In this document: positions 1 to 8,122 of the stretch, one piece after another
Numbering within the stretch: position 1 is the stretch's first letter
Layout: each line of letters starts with the position of its first letter
NCBI GenBank assembly: GCA_002929135.1
Contig: PESC01000001.1
Span: forward strand, 17,557 to 81,556
Reading direction: 5' to 3'
Source of the DNA: Methylomonas sp.
GTDB taxonomy: Bacteria > Pseudomonadota > Gammaproteobacteria > Methylococcales > Methylomonadaceae
Length of the DNA stretch: 64,000 nt
Position numbers and translations under genes: made by a program
The notes under the pieces: generated by a model
The model's database searches: none
Told to the model about the DNA's origin: nothing
The model's input: only the letters and a program-made list of their open reading frames with translations

Positions 1-1
1 G

Positions 2-187
2 GACGCCGCCAACGAGCTGCTTCAGCGTTATGAAGACAAAGACATAATGAGTGTTCTGCTTAAGGCCGAGCCGTTGCTGCAATTCAAGAGTGTCGAAATT
101 CAGGGCATCGTGCAGGAATATCAGGACGCATTCGAAGCGCATCGCTATGAGGTGCCTGTCGATGTTGCCCAGCCAGCCAGCCCGTGA
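2..187 (+). CDS. C-terminal end of an unknown protein (cut by window edge)
   Basis: The reading frame is open from the window edge and ends at TGA 185-187, giving 61 residues. The peptide is acidic and probably helical (it begins DAANELLQRYEDKD and ends VAQPASP). I do not recognise the family. It lies 374 bp upstream of the V-ATPase operon on the same strand, and a Pho-box-like promoter stands between them, so it is probably a separate transcription unit. The start and function lie outside the window. Confidence 0.5.
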   Translation, partial: DAANELLQRYEDKDIMSVLLKAEPLLQFKSVEIQGIVQEYQDAFEAHRYEVPVDVAQPASP

Positions 188-500
188 AGCGTCGGCTGTT
201 TTAGCCTGAAAGCGGCGCTTTTCTCGCACAGGCTACAACTGCAAACGTGTACGTTCTGGGCTTGCCCGTTCATCATGCGCTGTCCTGTGTATCAAGCTCG
301 GTATGGGTTCCCAAGGAGACCGTGGGAACCAGGAAATCGCGATCGATGCGGTGCGCGTTGCTTACCGCATTTGGATTAACGCCAATACCGACAAGGGTGC
401 AAACTCCCAGCCATCCCATGGAATGATTGATCGCGTATGACCTTTCGGTAGCATGACCGGGCGGCCCGGAACGGTCTATTCCTTTTCTTTCCCTTAATTT
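188..500. other. Intergenic region with one dispersed repeat copy
   Basis: I found no coding sequence in this gap. It contains an inverted copy (261-333) of a repeat also present at 35878-35948. The 3' edge passes into the Pho-box-like promoter of the V-ATPase operon. Confidence 0.5.
261..333 (-). repeat. Dispersed ~72-bp repeat, copy 1
   Basis: Read on the minus strand this matches 35878-35948 with few differences. Both contain the palindrome-like core TTCCCACGGTCTCCTTGGGAA and then a shared stretch around AGCTTGAT, ACAGGACAGCGCATGATG and CGGGCAAG. Both copies are intergenic. It may be a REP-type or small non-autonomous element; no transposase is nearby. Confidence 0.65.
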
Positions 501-534
501 TTGTCATGGATTTGTAATATCAGCCCACTAGCAT
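501..534 (+). promoter_or_regulatory. Pho-box-like promoter of the V-ATPase operon
   Basis: Two 7-bp repeats, TTGTCAT (501-507) and TTGTAAT (512-518), are separated by GGAT, giving the 11-bp period of a PhoB box (consensus CTGTCAT-N4-CTGTCAT). A -10-like TAGCAT sits at 529-534, ten bases after the second repeat, as in PhoB-activated promoters where the box replaces the -35. The start codon is at 562. The match is visible; binding by PhoB is inferred. Confidence 0.6.
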
Positions 535-561
535 CGGCAGAAAGTCACAAGCCGAGAGACT

Positions 562-1911
562 ATGGCCCTCAGTCTGATCCGTTACCGGAAGATCGTTTCC
601 ATCGTGGGCGATATCATTCAGGTCGAAGTGCCCGATGCCCAGGGTGCTAGCCGAGCCATCGTCTGCCTGGGTGGTCTCGCCCTGATCGAGGATGGCGCGC
701 TGAATTCTATGGCCCAGGTGATCCGCCTCGACCGGGAGGTGGTGTCGTTGCAGGTATATTCGGGCACCAAGGGGTTTTCCACCCGCGCTTCGGTGCATTT
801 CCTCGGGCATCCCATCCGCGTGACCTATTCCTCTAACCTGCTGGGCCGGGTGTTTTCGGGTACGGGCGAGCCACTCGACGGCAACTCGCGGCTGGAATTC
901 GATCCCCAGGTGCCCATCGGCGTCGCATCGGTGAACCCCCTCAGACGCAGCGTACCCGCGCGCATGATCCGCACCAACGTGCCGATGATCGATGTGTTCA
1001 ACTGTCTGGTCGAGAGCCAGAAAATCCCGATCTTCTCTATCCCCGGCGAACCCTACAATGCCTTTCTGGCGCGCATCGGCATCGAGGCCGACGCCGACCT
1101 GGTGGTGTTCGCCGGGCTGGGCCTGATCTTCGACGAGTATCTCTTCTTCCGCAAAACCTTCGAGGACGCTGGCGTATTTGGCCGCACCGTGATGTTTTGC
1201 AACCTGGCCACGGCACCCGTCGTTGAACGCCTCATCACCCCAGACCTCGCCCTGACAGTGGCGGAGCGCTTCGCCGTCGAGCATGGCAAACGGGTGCTGG
1301 TTCTGTTGACCGACATGACGGCCTATGCCGATGCCATGAAGGAAATCGATGTGGCGCTGGAACGGGTTCCGGCCAACCGTGGTTACGGCGGCGATCTGTA
1401 TACGCAACTGGCGCGCCGTTACGAAAAGGCCTGCCATTTCAGCGGTGCCGGGTCGGTCACCATGCTGGCGGTGACGACCATGCCGGGCAACGATGTCACC
1501 CATCCGGTACCCGACAACACCGGCTACATCACCGAGGGGCAGTTCTACCTGCACGGCGGCATGCTGGATCCCTTCGGCTCCCTGTCGCGGCTCAAACAGC
1601 ATGTGATCGGCAAGGTCACTCGCGAAGACCACGCCGCCCTGGCCAACACCATGATCCGCCTGTACGCGGCGGCGGTTTCCGCAGAACAAAAGCAGGCCAT
1701 GGCCTTCGACCTGTCGCCCTTCGACCTGCGGCTGCTCGCGTTCGGCGAGTCGTTCAGACGGCGGTTCATGGACATCGACGTGTCCATGTCGCTCGAAGAC
1801 GCCCTGGATCTGGGCTGGAAAACCCTGGCGGAGTACTTCAGGCCCGAGGAATTGCTGATCAAGCAGTCCCTCATCGACCGCTACTTCCCTCAGCCCGCAG
1901 AGGCAGCCTGA
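562..1911 (+). CDS. ntpB: V-type ATP synthase subunit B
   Basis: Non-catalytic regulatory subunit of the V1 hexamer, 449 residues, close to the usual 430-460. The beta-barrel region carries GRVFSGTGEPLDG (residues 95-107). The position where the catalytic subunit has its P-loop reads IFSIPGEPYN (about 157-166), with no GKT, as expected for B subunits. TDMTAYADAMKEI follows near residue 250. It is the first gene of a seven-gene operon and its stop overlaps the start of subunit D. The order here (B first, A last) is unusual compared with the A-B-D order of bacterial DUF2764-type clusters. Start chosen because the ATG gives the conserved N-terminal beta strand and follows the Pho-box-like promoter. 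Confidence 0.95.
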   Translation: MALSLIRYRKIVSIVGDIIQVEVPDAQGASRAIVCLGGLALIEDGALNSMAQVIRLDREVVSLQVYSGTKGFSTRASVHFLGHPIRVTYSSNLLGRVFSGTGEPLDGNSRLEFDPQVPIGVASVNPLRRSVPARMIRTNVPMIDVFNCLVESQKIPIFSIPGEPYNAFLARIGIEADADLVVFAGLGLIFDEYLFFRKTFEDAGVFGRTVMFCNLATAPVVERLITPDLALTVAERFAVEHGKRVLVLLTDMTAYADAMKEIDVALERVPANRGYGGDLYTQLARRYEKACHFSGAGSVTMLAVTTMPGNDVTHPVPDNTGYITEGQFYLHGGMLDPFGSLSRLKQHVIGKVTREDHAALANTMIRLYAAAVSAEQKQAMAFDLSPFDLRLLAFGESFRRRFMDIDVSMSLEDALDLGWKTLAEYFRPEELLIKQSLIDRYFPQPAEAA

Positions 1912-2528
1912 TGCAGGATTTTTCCCTCAACAAGCTATCTCTCAACAAAACCGCTCTCAACGGCGAGAAGACCAGCCTGGACACCTATTTCCGCTTTCTG
2001 CCGTCCCTGGAGTTGAAGCGGGATCAACTACTGGTGGAGCGCGGCAAAGCCGCGCGGCGCTCGGCCGATCGCTGCGCGGCGTTGAACGCGCTGCTGGCGG
2101 CGGTGGGCGAGGAGCTGCCCATGCTGGCCAACCGGGGCGTCGATCTCGTCGGCCTGGTTGAAGTGTGCGCTGTCCGGTTGGGACAGGAGAGGCTGCTGGG
2201 GATCGACCTGCCGGTACTGGAACAGATCGACGTGCGGGTTGCGAAGGTTGCCTGCCTCGGCACCCCGCATTGGGTGGATGCCTTGGCCGCGCGTCTGCAA
2301 ACGGCGATGGAACTCAGCATCGGTCGGCAGGTGGACGACGAACGGCTGGCTCGGCTGGAGCGCGCCTTGAAAAAGGTCAACCAGCGCATCAACTTGTTCG
2401 ACAAAGTGTTGATCCCCCAGACGCGGCAAAACGTGAAGGTGATCCAGATCGCGCTGGCCGACGCCGACAGGGCGGCGGTGGTGCGCGCCAAGCTGGCCAA
2501 ACACAAGCGGGCAGTCCAAACGCCATGA
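1911..2528 (+). CDS. ntpD: V-type ATP synthase subunit D
   Basis: Central rotor-shaft subunit, 205 residues. A long N-terminal helix (about 20-75, rich in L, R and A) and a long C-terminal helix (about 140-190, with RLARLERALKKVNQRINLFD) form the coiled coil that turns inside the A3B3 hexamer. The KKVNQRINLFDKVLIP stretch is the most recognisable family signature. The ATG overlaps the last base of subunit B, and the stop overlaps the start of subunit I (ATGA), so translation is probably coupled. No separate subunit F gene follows, which is usual for bacterial operons of this type. Confidence 0.9.
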   Translation: MQDFSLNKLSLNKTALNGEKTSLDTYFRFLPSLELKRDQLLVERGKAARRSADRCAALNALLAAVGEELPMLANRGVDLVGLVEVCAVRLGQERLLGIDLPVLEQIDVRVAKVACLGTPHWVDALAARLQTAMELSIGRQVDDERLARLERALKKVNQRINLFDKVLIPQTRQNVKVIQIALADADRAAVVRAKLAKHKRAVQTP

Positions 2529-4336
2529 GTATCGTCGCGCTGAAAAAGCTGAGTCTGTGCGGCCAAATCCAGGACAAAACCCGGATTCTCGAAGACTTGC
2601 GGGAGCTGGGCTGTCTGCACTTGGTGCTGCCTCGGGACGCACAAGACCCCACCGGTGGCGCGACCGAGCCGCCGCAAGCGGTCGTCAAGGCCCTGCGCTA
2701 TCTCCGCGACTGTCCCAGGAAGCGCCGTCAGGTGCGATCGGCGCACGATTTCGATGCTGCGCACATCGCAAGACAAGCTCTCCACAACCAAGCCGCGCGG
2801 CGTGTAGCGTCGGATCGGCGCGATTTCCTGCAACAGCGCATCCGTGAACTCAAGCCCTGGGGCACGTTCCTCCTGCCCGAGGATCTCTCAGCCTGCGGAC
2901 TCAAGTTCTGGTTTTACATCGTCCCGGCTGGCATTTGGTCCAAGACCAAGAAAGAAGGTGTCGTCTGGCAGGTGGTGCATCGGGAGCGTGGACATATCTA
3001 TCTGGTCATCATCGCCGAAACCGAACCGCCGCCGGATGCCATGCCGGTGCCGCGCACTCATACCGGTAGCATCCCCTTGGTCGATCTGGAAGCCGATCTC
3101 GATCGGGTGGAGCGCATGCTGGAAGACCTGGAGGCACAACGGGAGTCGCTGACCCGCTGGATCGATTTGCTGGAGGACGCCTTGGCAGCGGTGGAAGACG
3201 AAGCGGTGTTTCGGCAAGTCCTGCGCTCGACCTCGGACGCTCCACCCCTGTTCGGTCTTGGGGCCTGGGTGCCAGCGAGTGCCACCGGTCATCTCGAAGC
3301 TCTGGCCCAATCGCGTGGTCTGGCGCTGTTGATCGATGACCCCGATCCCGCCGACCGTCCGCCCACCCTGCTGAAGAATCCCAAGCCCCTGGCGACCGGG
3401 GAGGCTTTGGTGTCGTTTTATCAAGTGCCCTGCTACGGAACCTGGGATCCGTCCGCTGCGGTGCTGTGCTCGTTCGCCCTGTTTTTCGCCATGATTCTGG
3501 CCGATGCTGGCTACGGGCTGGTGCTGGGGCTGTTGGCGCTGATCTTCTGGCGTTCCTTCGGACAGTCGCCAAGCGGAATAAACCTTAGGCGGCTGACCCT
3601 GCTGCTTGCAGTCTGTGCGCTCGCCTGGGGGGTTCTGGCGGGAAGTTACTTCGGCTTGTCGCCCTCGCCCGAGTCGCTGGCTGGTCGGCTCCGTCTGGTA
3701 TCGGTCGCCGATTTCGCGACCATGATGCGTCTGACTTTGCTCATCGGCGTGGTTCACCTGAGCTGCGCCCAATTGGCCCAGGCCTGGCCGTTGCGCGGAC
3801 AACCGGCAGCCCTGGCGCCCCTGGGCTGGGTCGCCGTCCTGGTGGGAGGCTACGGACGCTGGTTGAGTGGCGATGGCGATACCGGGTGGGGGTGGCTGGC
3901 GCCGACCGGCGAGGTTCTCATCGCGCTGGGCGCAGGGCTGGTGCTGCTGTGCTCCGGTTCCAGGCCGCTCAAGGGCATGGGCGATTGGCCCCGGCACCTG
4001 CTGGATGGGGTGCTGGCGATCGTCAGCAATTTGTCCAAGCTGTTCGGCGACGTGCTCAGTTACCTGCGTTTGTTCGCCTTGGGTCTGGCAGGGTCGTCGC
4101 TGGCCGAGACCTTCAACGCGCTGGCCGGATCAGCTTCCCGTACCTTGGCCGGAGCCGGGCTGCTGGCGGCGGGCTTGATCCTCGTTTTCGGCCATGCCCT
4201 AAATTTCGCGCTGGGATTGATGAGCGCCGTAGTCCACGGACTCAGGCTCAACTACATCGAATTCTTCAGTTGGGGAATGCGGGGTGAGGGTTACCCTTTT
4301 CGTCCTTTTCGCAAGCAGGAAATTCATCATGAATGA
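2525..4336 (+). CDS. ntpI: V-type ATP synthase subunit I (stator, a-subunit)
   Basis: Membrane stator that carries the ion half-channels, 603 residues. The N-terminal cytoplasmic half (1-310) starts MSIVALKKLSLCGQ and contains coiled-coil stretches (for example DLEADLDRVERMLEDLEAQ). The C-terminal half has about seven hydrophobic segments. FGDVLSYLRLFALGLAGSSLAETFN near residue 510 contains the conserved Arg expected to work with the rotor Glu. A longer open frame exists upstream, but ATG 2525 gives the family N-terminus and overlaps the subunit D stop. The end overlaps subunit K by 8 bp. Confidence 0.93.
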   Translation: MSIVALKKLSLCGQIQDKTRILEDLRELGCLHLVLPRDAQDPTGGATEPPQAVVKALRYLRDCPRKRRQVRSAHDFDAAHIARQALHNQAARRVASDRRDFLQQRIRELKPWGTFLLPEDLSACGLKFWFYIVPAGIWSKTKKEGVVWQVVHRERGHIYLVIIAETEPPPDAMPVPRTHTGSIPLVDLEADLDRVERMLEDLEAQRESLTRWIDLLEDALAAVEDEAVFRQVLRSTSDAPPLFGLGAWVPASATGHLEALAQSRGLALLIDDPDPADRPPTLLKNPKPLATGEALVSFYQVPCYGTWDPSAAVLCSFALFFAMILADAGYGLVLGLLALIFWRSFGQSPSGINLRRLTLLLAVCALAWGVLAGSYFGLSPSPESLAGRLRLVSVADFATMMRLTLLIGVVHLSCAQLAQAWPLRGQPAALAPLGWVAVLVGGYGRWLSGDGDTGWGWLAPTGEVLIALGAGLVLLCSGSRPLKGMGDWPRHLLDGVLAIVSNLSKLFGDVLSYLRLFALGLAGSSLAETFNALAGSASRTLAGAGLLAAGLILVFGHALNFALGLMSAVVHGLRLNYIEFFSWGMRGEGYPFRPFRKQEIHHE

Positions 4337-4787
4337 AGTCGACGCATTGACCGTGGGCCTGGCATGGGCCGGAATTTTCGCGCCTTTGGCGCTGGGTGCA
4401 TTTGGCAGCGTGATCGGCTGTGCGATTGCAGGCCAGGCGGCCATCGGGGCGATGCTGGACGTGGAAACCGGTTTTGCCCGCTACATCGGTGTCTCCGTCA
4501 TGCCGTCCTCGCAGACCATTTACGGCATCGTTGCCACCTTCACGCTGAACCGAACCGTGACCGCCGAGACCGCCGGTGGCCTGATCGGTCTTGGTTTCCT
4601 GGCGGGGATTGTGTTGGCCGCCAGCGCTATATGGCAAGGACATTGCTGTGCCTCGGCCATCCAGGCCACCAAGGTCAAGCCCGAGATGTTTGGATTGTCG
4701 CTGGCACCAGCCGCCGTGGTGGAAGGCTTTGCCGTGTTCATCTTCGTTTTCCTGCTGGTGCTGAGCGCCGACATTCCCCAGCTCTGA
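4329..4787 (+). CDS. ntpK: V-type ATP synthase subunit K (rotor c-ring), sodium-type residues
   Basis: Proteolipid of the rotor ring, 152 residues, with four hydrophobic helices in two hairpins. The ion-binding Glu is E132 (in AAVVEGFAVF). By my hand alignment with Enterococcus hirae NtpK, the sodium ligands L61, T64, Q65, Q110 and E139 correspond to Met58, Ser61, Gln62 (PSSQTIYG), Gln103 (SAIWQGH) and Glu132 here, so a sodium-binding site seems preserved. The chosen ATG starts MNEVDALTVG; a longer frame upstream would add hydrophobic residues encoded inside subunit I. Ion specificity is inferred, not proven. Confidence 0.92.
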   Translation: MNEVDALTVGLAWAGIFAPLALGAFGSVIGCAIAGQAAIGAMLDVETGFARYIGVSVMPSSQTIYGIVATFTLNRTVTAETAGGLIGLGFLAGIVLAASAIWQGHCCASAIQATKVKPEMFGLSLAPAAVVEGFAVFIFVFLLVLSADIPQL

Positions 4788-4801
4788 CGGCTATTCAACC
4801 C

Positions 4802-5491
4802 ATGAGCGAAACCCAATCAACCAAGGCCGCTGGCGGCGTCGAAACCCTGATTCAAAAGCTGCGGCAGGAAGGGGTGGCCAAGGGCGAAGCCGAGGCCCAG
4901 GCGCTGGTGGCGGCAGCCCGGCAACAGGCGGATGCCTTGTTGCGGGAGGCCGCGACGGAAGCAGAAAACATTCGGTCGACCGCCCGCCAACAAGCCGAGC
5001 GGCTCGATGTTTCGGGGCGCGAGGCGCTGGCAATTGCCTTCCGCGATAGCGTGATACGGCTGCGCGACGAACTGACCCGTAGTTTTCAGGAAGAAGTGGG
5101 TCGGCTGGTGGGGCGGGAGCTGGAGCAGGCCGAGGTCATCCGCCAACTTTTGCTGCAACTGGGCGCCCTCTGCAGGGAACAGGCCCACCTGGACCAGGAA
5201 CCAGCCTACACCGTGCAATTGCCCGCTCATTTGGTTGGGCTGGAGGAACTCAGGGCCAAGCCTGAGGAACTTGAACACGGCGGCTTGACCCGTTTGGTTT
5301 CCTCGCTCGCGGCCAATCTGCTGCGTGAGGGGGTGGTGTTTCATCCGAATCCCCACCAAAATCTGGGCATCCGCCTGTTTCTCAAGGACGGCACCATGCA
5401 GGTGGATTTGACCGACCAGGCGTGCGCCGCGATGCTGCTCGAACATCTGCAACCACGGTTCCGGGCCTTGCTGGAGGGTGTGGTGAAATGA
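4802..5491 (+). CDS. ntpE: V-type ATP synthase subunit E (peripheral stalk)
   Basis: Peripheral-stalk subunit, 229 residues. Residues about 10-105 are a charged, alanine- and glutamate-rich coiled coil (LIQKLRQEGVAKGEAEAQAL and onward), followed by a globular C-terminal domain that contacts the A3B3 head. The long frame upstream is read-through of another frame over subunit K; MSETQSTKAAGG at 4802 is the natural start, 14 bp after the K stop. The stop overlaps the next start as ATGA. An E gene directly before DUF2764 is the arrangement known from chlamydial and spirochaetal V-ATPase operons. Confidence 0.88.
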   Translation: MSETQSTKAAGGVETLIQKLRQEGVAKGEAEAQALVAAARQQADALLREAATEAENIRSTARQQAERLDVSGREALAIAFRDSVIRLRDELTRSFQEEVGRLVGRELEQAEVIRQLLLQLGALCREQAHLDQEPAYTVQLPAHLVGLEELRAKPEELEHGGLTRLVSSLAANLLREGVVFHPNPHQNLGIRLFLKDGTMQVDLTDQACAAMLLEHLQPRFRALLEGVVK

Positions 5492-6192
5492 TTTCCCATG
5501 CGTCCTGCCGTTACGCGATGCTGGTGTGCTATCTGCCGCCGCTGCCCCCGCATCCCTTCGCCGGCAAATCGACGCCGCTGTCCCGGCTGCAACTGGATCG
5601 CCGTTTGGCGCTGTTGGAACCGGAGGACGCCCGTGATCTGGCTACCCTGGAGGAAATCGTGCATTGGGAACATATTCCCCTGGCGAGCACCGACGAGAAC
5701 CTGGCCTTGCGCGCCCGCGACGCCCTGACACGACTCAGGACACCGGCGCTCAGGGAAATGCTGATCTGGCGGCTGGAACTGCGCACCCTGGTCGGGGCGC
5801 TGCGCCGTCGCCGTCTGGGGTTGTCGGCTCCCACCGTCAAGGAAACCTGGGGATGGGGGGGCTGTCTGGACTCCGTCCGCCGACATTGGGAACGCTCCGA
5901 TTTCAATCTTGGCCACCGCTACCCCTGGCTTGCTGTGGCCGAACGGCATCTCATGCAGGGCGAGCATACCGCCCTAGAAAACCTGCTGTTTACCACGGTG
6001 TGGGAGCATTACGTTCGCCTCGCCTGGAAACATCATTTCGATTTCGAGGCGGTGGTGCTCTATGTACTGCGCTGGCATTTGCTGGATCGTCTGACCCGGT
6101 ACGCCCCCGCAGCCGCCAGCCAGCGTTTCGGCGAGCTGTTGGCCCAGGGACTCGGCGGTCAGGATCGCCTCTTCACCGCGCCCTCCCCATGA
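5488..6192 (+). CDS. DUF2764 protein of the V-ATPase operon
   Basis: A 234-residue protein between subunits E and A, the place where bacterial V-ATPase operons encode DUF2764. It opens with hydrophobic residues then CYLPPLPPHPFAGKSTPLSR; DUF2764 proteins characteristically start with a short YYL/LPxL-type motif. The remainder is helical and Arg/Trp-rich (WGGCLDSVRRHWERSDFNLG). It probably replaces subunit C/d, which is missing here, as the adapter between rotor shaft and c-ring, but that role is inferred from gene order. Start ATG 5488 overlaps the E stop and its own stop overlaps the subunit A start. Confidence 0.8.
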   Translation: MISHASCRYAMLVCYLPPLPPHPFAGKSTPLSRLQLDRRLALLEPEDARDLATLEEIVHWEHIPLASTDENLALRARDALTRLRTPALREMLIWRLELRTLVGALRRRRLGLSAPTVKETWGWGGCLDSVRRHWERSDFNLGHRYPWLAVAERHLMQGEHTALENLLFTTVWEHYVRLAWKHHFDFEAVVLYVLRWHLLDRLTRYAPAAASQRFGELLAQGLGGQDRLFTAPSP

Positions 6193-8036
6193 GCGAAACC
6201 AAGTCCACAGCCCGCGTAGTGGCGGTTCAAGACGGTCTGGTCACCATCGAGTCCCTTCCCGCAGAGGGCGGGTCTGGGGTTCTGCGCAAGAACGGCATCG
6301 TCTACCTCTGCCCGCGTTTGCCCGAGGGTGGGCCAGTCGAGCGGCTCAAGGGTGAAATTCTCAGGATCAATGGCAATCTAGCCGATGTCCAGGTATTTGA
6401 ATCGACCCTAGGGGTGGCGGTGGGTGATCCGGTCATCCAGAGCGGCGAGCTGCTGTCGGCGACCTTGGGGCCGGGGTTGTTGGGCCAGATTTATGACGGC
6501 CTGCAAAATCCGCTGGAAACCTTAGCCATCCAGCATGGTTATTTTCTGCCCCGTGGCGTCGAGGTCGAGCCGCTCGACGTCCACAAAAAGTGGGCCTTTT
6601 TGCCCAGGGTGCAGTCGGGCGACCGGCTCGCCGCCGGGGACGTGATCGGCACCGTGCAGGAAGGCCGTTTCACCCACAAGATCATGATCCCCTTCGACGA
6701 ACCGGGACATGTGGAGGTGAGCTGGATCCAGGAAAACGCAGTCACCGTCGACACGCCGGTGGCCCGGATACGGACGGCCTGCGGCGAGGAACGCCCCGTC
6801 AGCCTTTGCCAGCGCTGGCCGGTGCGTCGGCCTTTGCCGGAGAGCTTGCTGGCACAAGGGCGGGTCGAACGCCTGCTGCCCAACCGGTCGCTGATCACCA
6901 CCGTGCGCTTGATCGATACCTTCTTCCCCATCGCCCTGGGCGGCACCTGTTGTATACCCGGCCCTTTCGGTGCCGGTAAAACCGTCCTGCAGCAGCTCCT
7001 CGCCCGCTACTCCCACGTCGACATCGTGATCGTGGTGGCCTGCGGCGAGCGGGCGGGCGAGGTCGTAGAGACCATCGCGGAATTCCCCAAACTGGTCGAC
7101 CCCTTGACGGGCGGTTCCCTGATGGATCGCACCATTCTCATCTGCAACACCTCTTCCATGCCGGTCGCCGCGCGCGAGGCATCGATCTACACCGGTATCA
7201 CTCTCGGCGAGTACTACCGGCAGATGGGCTACCAGGTCTTGCTGTTGGCGGATTCGACCTCGCGCTGGGCTCAGGCCATGCGAGAAACTTCGGGGCGGCT
7301 GGAAGAAATTCCCGGCGAAGAAGCCTTTCCCGCCTATCTCGATTCCTCCATCCGCACGCTCTACGAACGGGCTGGCGTCATTCGCGCGGGCGACGGCGCC
7401 ACCGGCAGCCTGAGCTTGATCGGCACGGTATCGCCCGCCGGCGGCAATTTCGAAGAGCCGGTGACCCAGGCGACCCTGGCCACGGTGAAATGCTTTCTCG
7501 GGTTATCCGGCCATAGGGCCTACCGGCGCTGCTACCCGGCCATCGACCCGCTGATCTCCTGGTCCCGCTATCTTCGCCAGCTCGGTCCTTGGTACGAAGC
7601 GCAGTTGGAACCCGGCTGGGTCGCCCGCGTCCAGGCGATGCTGGATTTGATCAAGCGGGGCGATGCGATCGGACGCATGATGCAGGTGACCGGCGAGGAA
7701 GGCGTCACGCTGGCTGATTGGATTGTCTATCAGAAGGCCTGGCTGTTGGACACGGTTTATCTTCAGCAGGACGCTTTCGATCCCGTGGATGTTTCCTCGC
7801 CTCTGGAGCGGCAACAAATGCTGTTCGGCTTGCTCACCGATGCGCTGTCGAAGACCTACGACTTTCAGGATCGCGAGGCTGTCCGCTCGTTCTTTGCCCG
7901 GCTGGCGGGCCTGTTCAAGAACCTCAATTGCGCCGAGAGCGAGACGCCGGATTTCTGGCGCAGTCTGGACGAAATCCGCAGCATCCGGGCGGAAACCGGC
8001 AGCGCCAGCCAGTCCGAAGTGCCAGGTGCTTTGTAA
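6189..8036 (+). CDS. ntpA: V-type ATP synthase catalytic subunit A
   Basis: Catalytic ATP-hydrolysing subunit, 615 residues (typical about 590-615). It has the Walker A loop GPFGAGKT at residues 258-265, CGERAGEVVE near 282, the Walker B and arginine region around LLLADSTSRWAQAMRE near 350, and the A-specific insertion in residues 115-195. The usual loop is GxFGxGKT, so the Pro is a small variation. Start ATG 6189 overlaps the DUF2764 stop; the frame stays open upstream but only over DUF2764. The stop codon lies inside a tandem Pho-box-like array that begins the next transcription unit. A standing last, not before B, is a permuted order. Confidence 0.95.
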   Translation: MSETKSTARVVAVQDGLVTIESLPAEGGSGVLRKNGIVYLCPRLPEGGPVERLKGEILRINGNLADVQVFESTLGVAVGDPVIQSGELLSATLGPGLLGQIYDGLQNPLETLAIQHGYFLPRGVEVEPLDVHKKWAFLPRVQSGDRLAAGDVIGTVQEGRFTHKIMIPFDEPGHVEVSWIQENAVTVDTPVARIRTACGEERPVSLCQRWPVRRPLPESLLAQGRVERLLPNRSLITTVRLIDTFFPIALGGTCCIPGPFGAGKTVLQQLLARYSHVDIVIVVACGERAGEVVETIAEFPKLVDPLTGGSLMDRTILICNTSSMPVAAREASIYTGITLGEYYRQMGYQVLLLADSTSRWAQAMRETSGRLEEIPGEEAFPAYLDSSIRTLYERAGVIRAGDGATGSLSLIGTVSPAGGNFEEPVTQATLATVKCFLGLSGHRAYRRCYPAIDPLISWSRYLRQLGPWYEAQLEPGWVARVQAMLDLIKRGDAIGRMMQVTGEEGVTLADWIVYQKAWLLDTVYLQQDAFDPVDVSSPLERQQMLFGLLTDALSKTYDFQDREAVRSFFARLAGLFKNLNCAESETPDFWRSLDEIRSIRAETGSASQSEVPGAL

Positions 8037-8059
8037 TCGTTTTGTAACCGTTTTGTAAC
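8031..8059 (+). promoter_or_regulatory. Three tandem Pho-box-like repeats before the ExbBD/TonB operon
   Basis: TTGTAAT (8031-8037), TTGTAAC (8042-8048) and TTGTAAC (8053-8059) are separated by identical CGTT spacers, an exact 11-bp period. This fits two overlapping PhoB dimer sites. The first repeat contains the stop codon of subunit A. A -10-like TATAGT lies at 8081-8086 and a weaker TAGGGA at 8071-8076. The next start codon is at 8123. The array is plain in the sequence; PhoB control is inferred. Confidence 0.65.
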
Positions 8060-8122
8060 CTTACAGACGGTAGGGATGTGTATAGTTCGTATCGCCTCGT
8101 CTCAGCCCACACTATCCGATCC

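Noticed and set aside
520..1689. Long open frame antisense to V-ATPase subunit B (389 codons)
   Set aside because: Shadow of the strong codon bias of the real gene; its peptide is His/Gly/Gln-rich with no family features.
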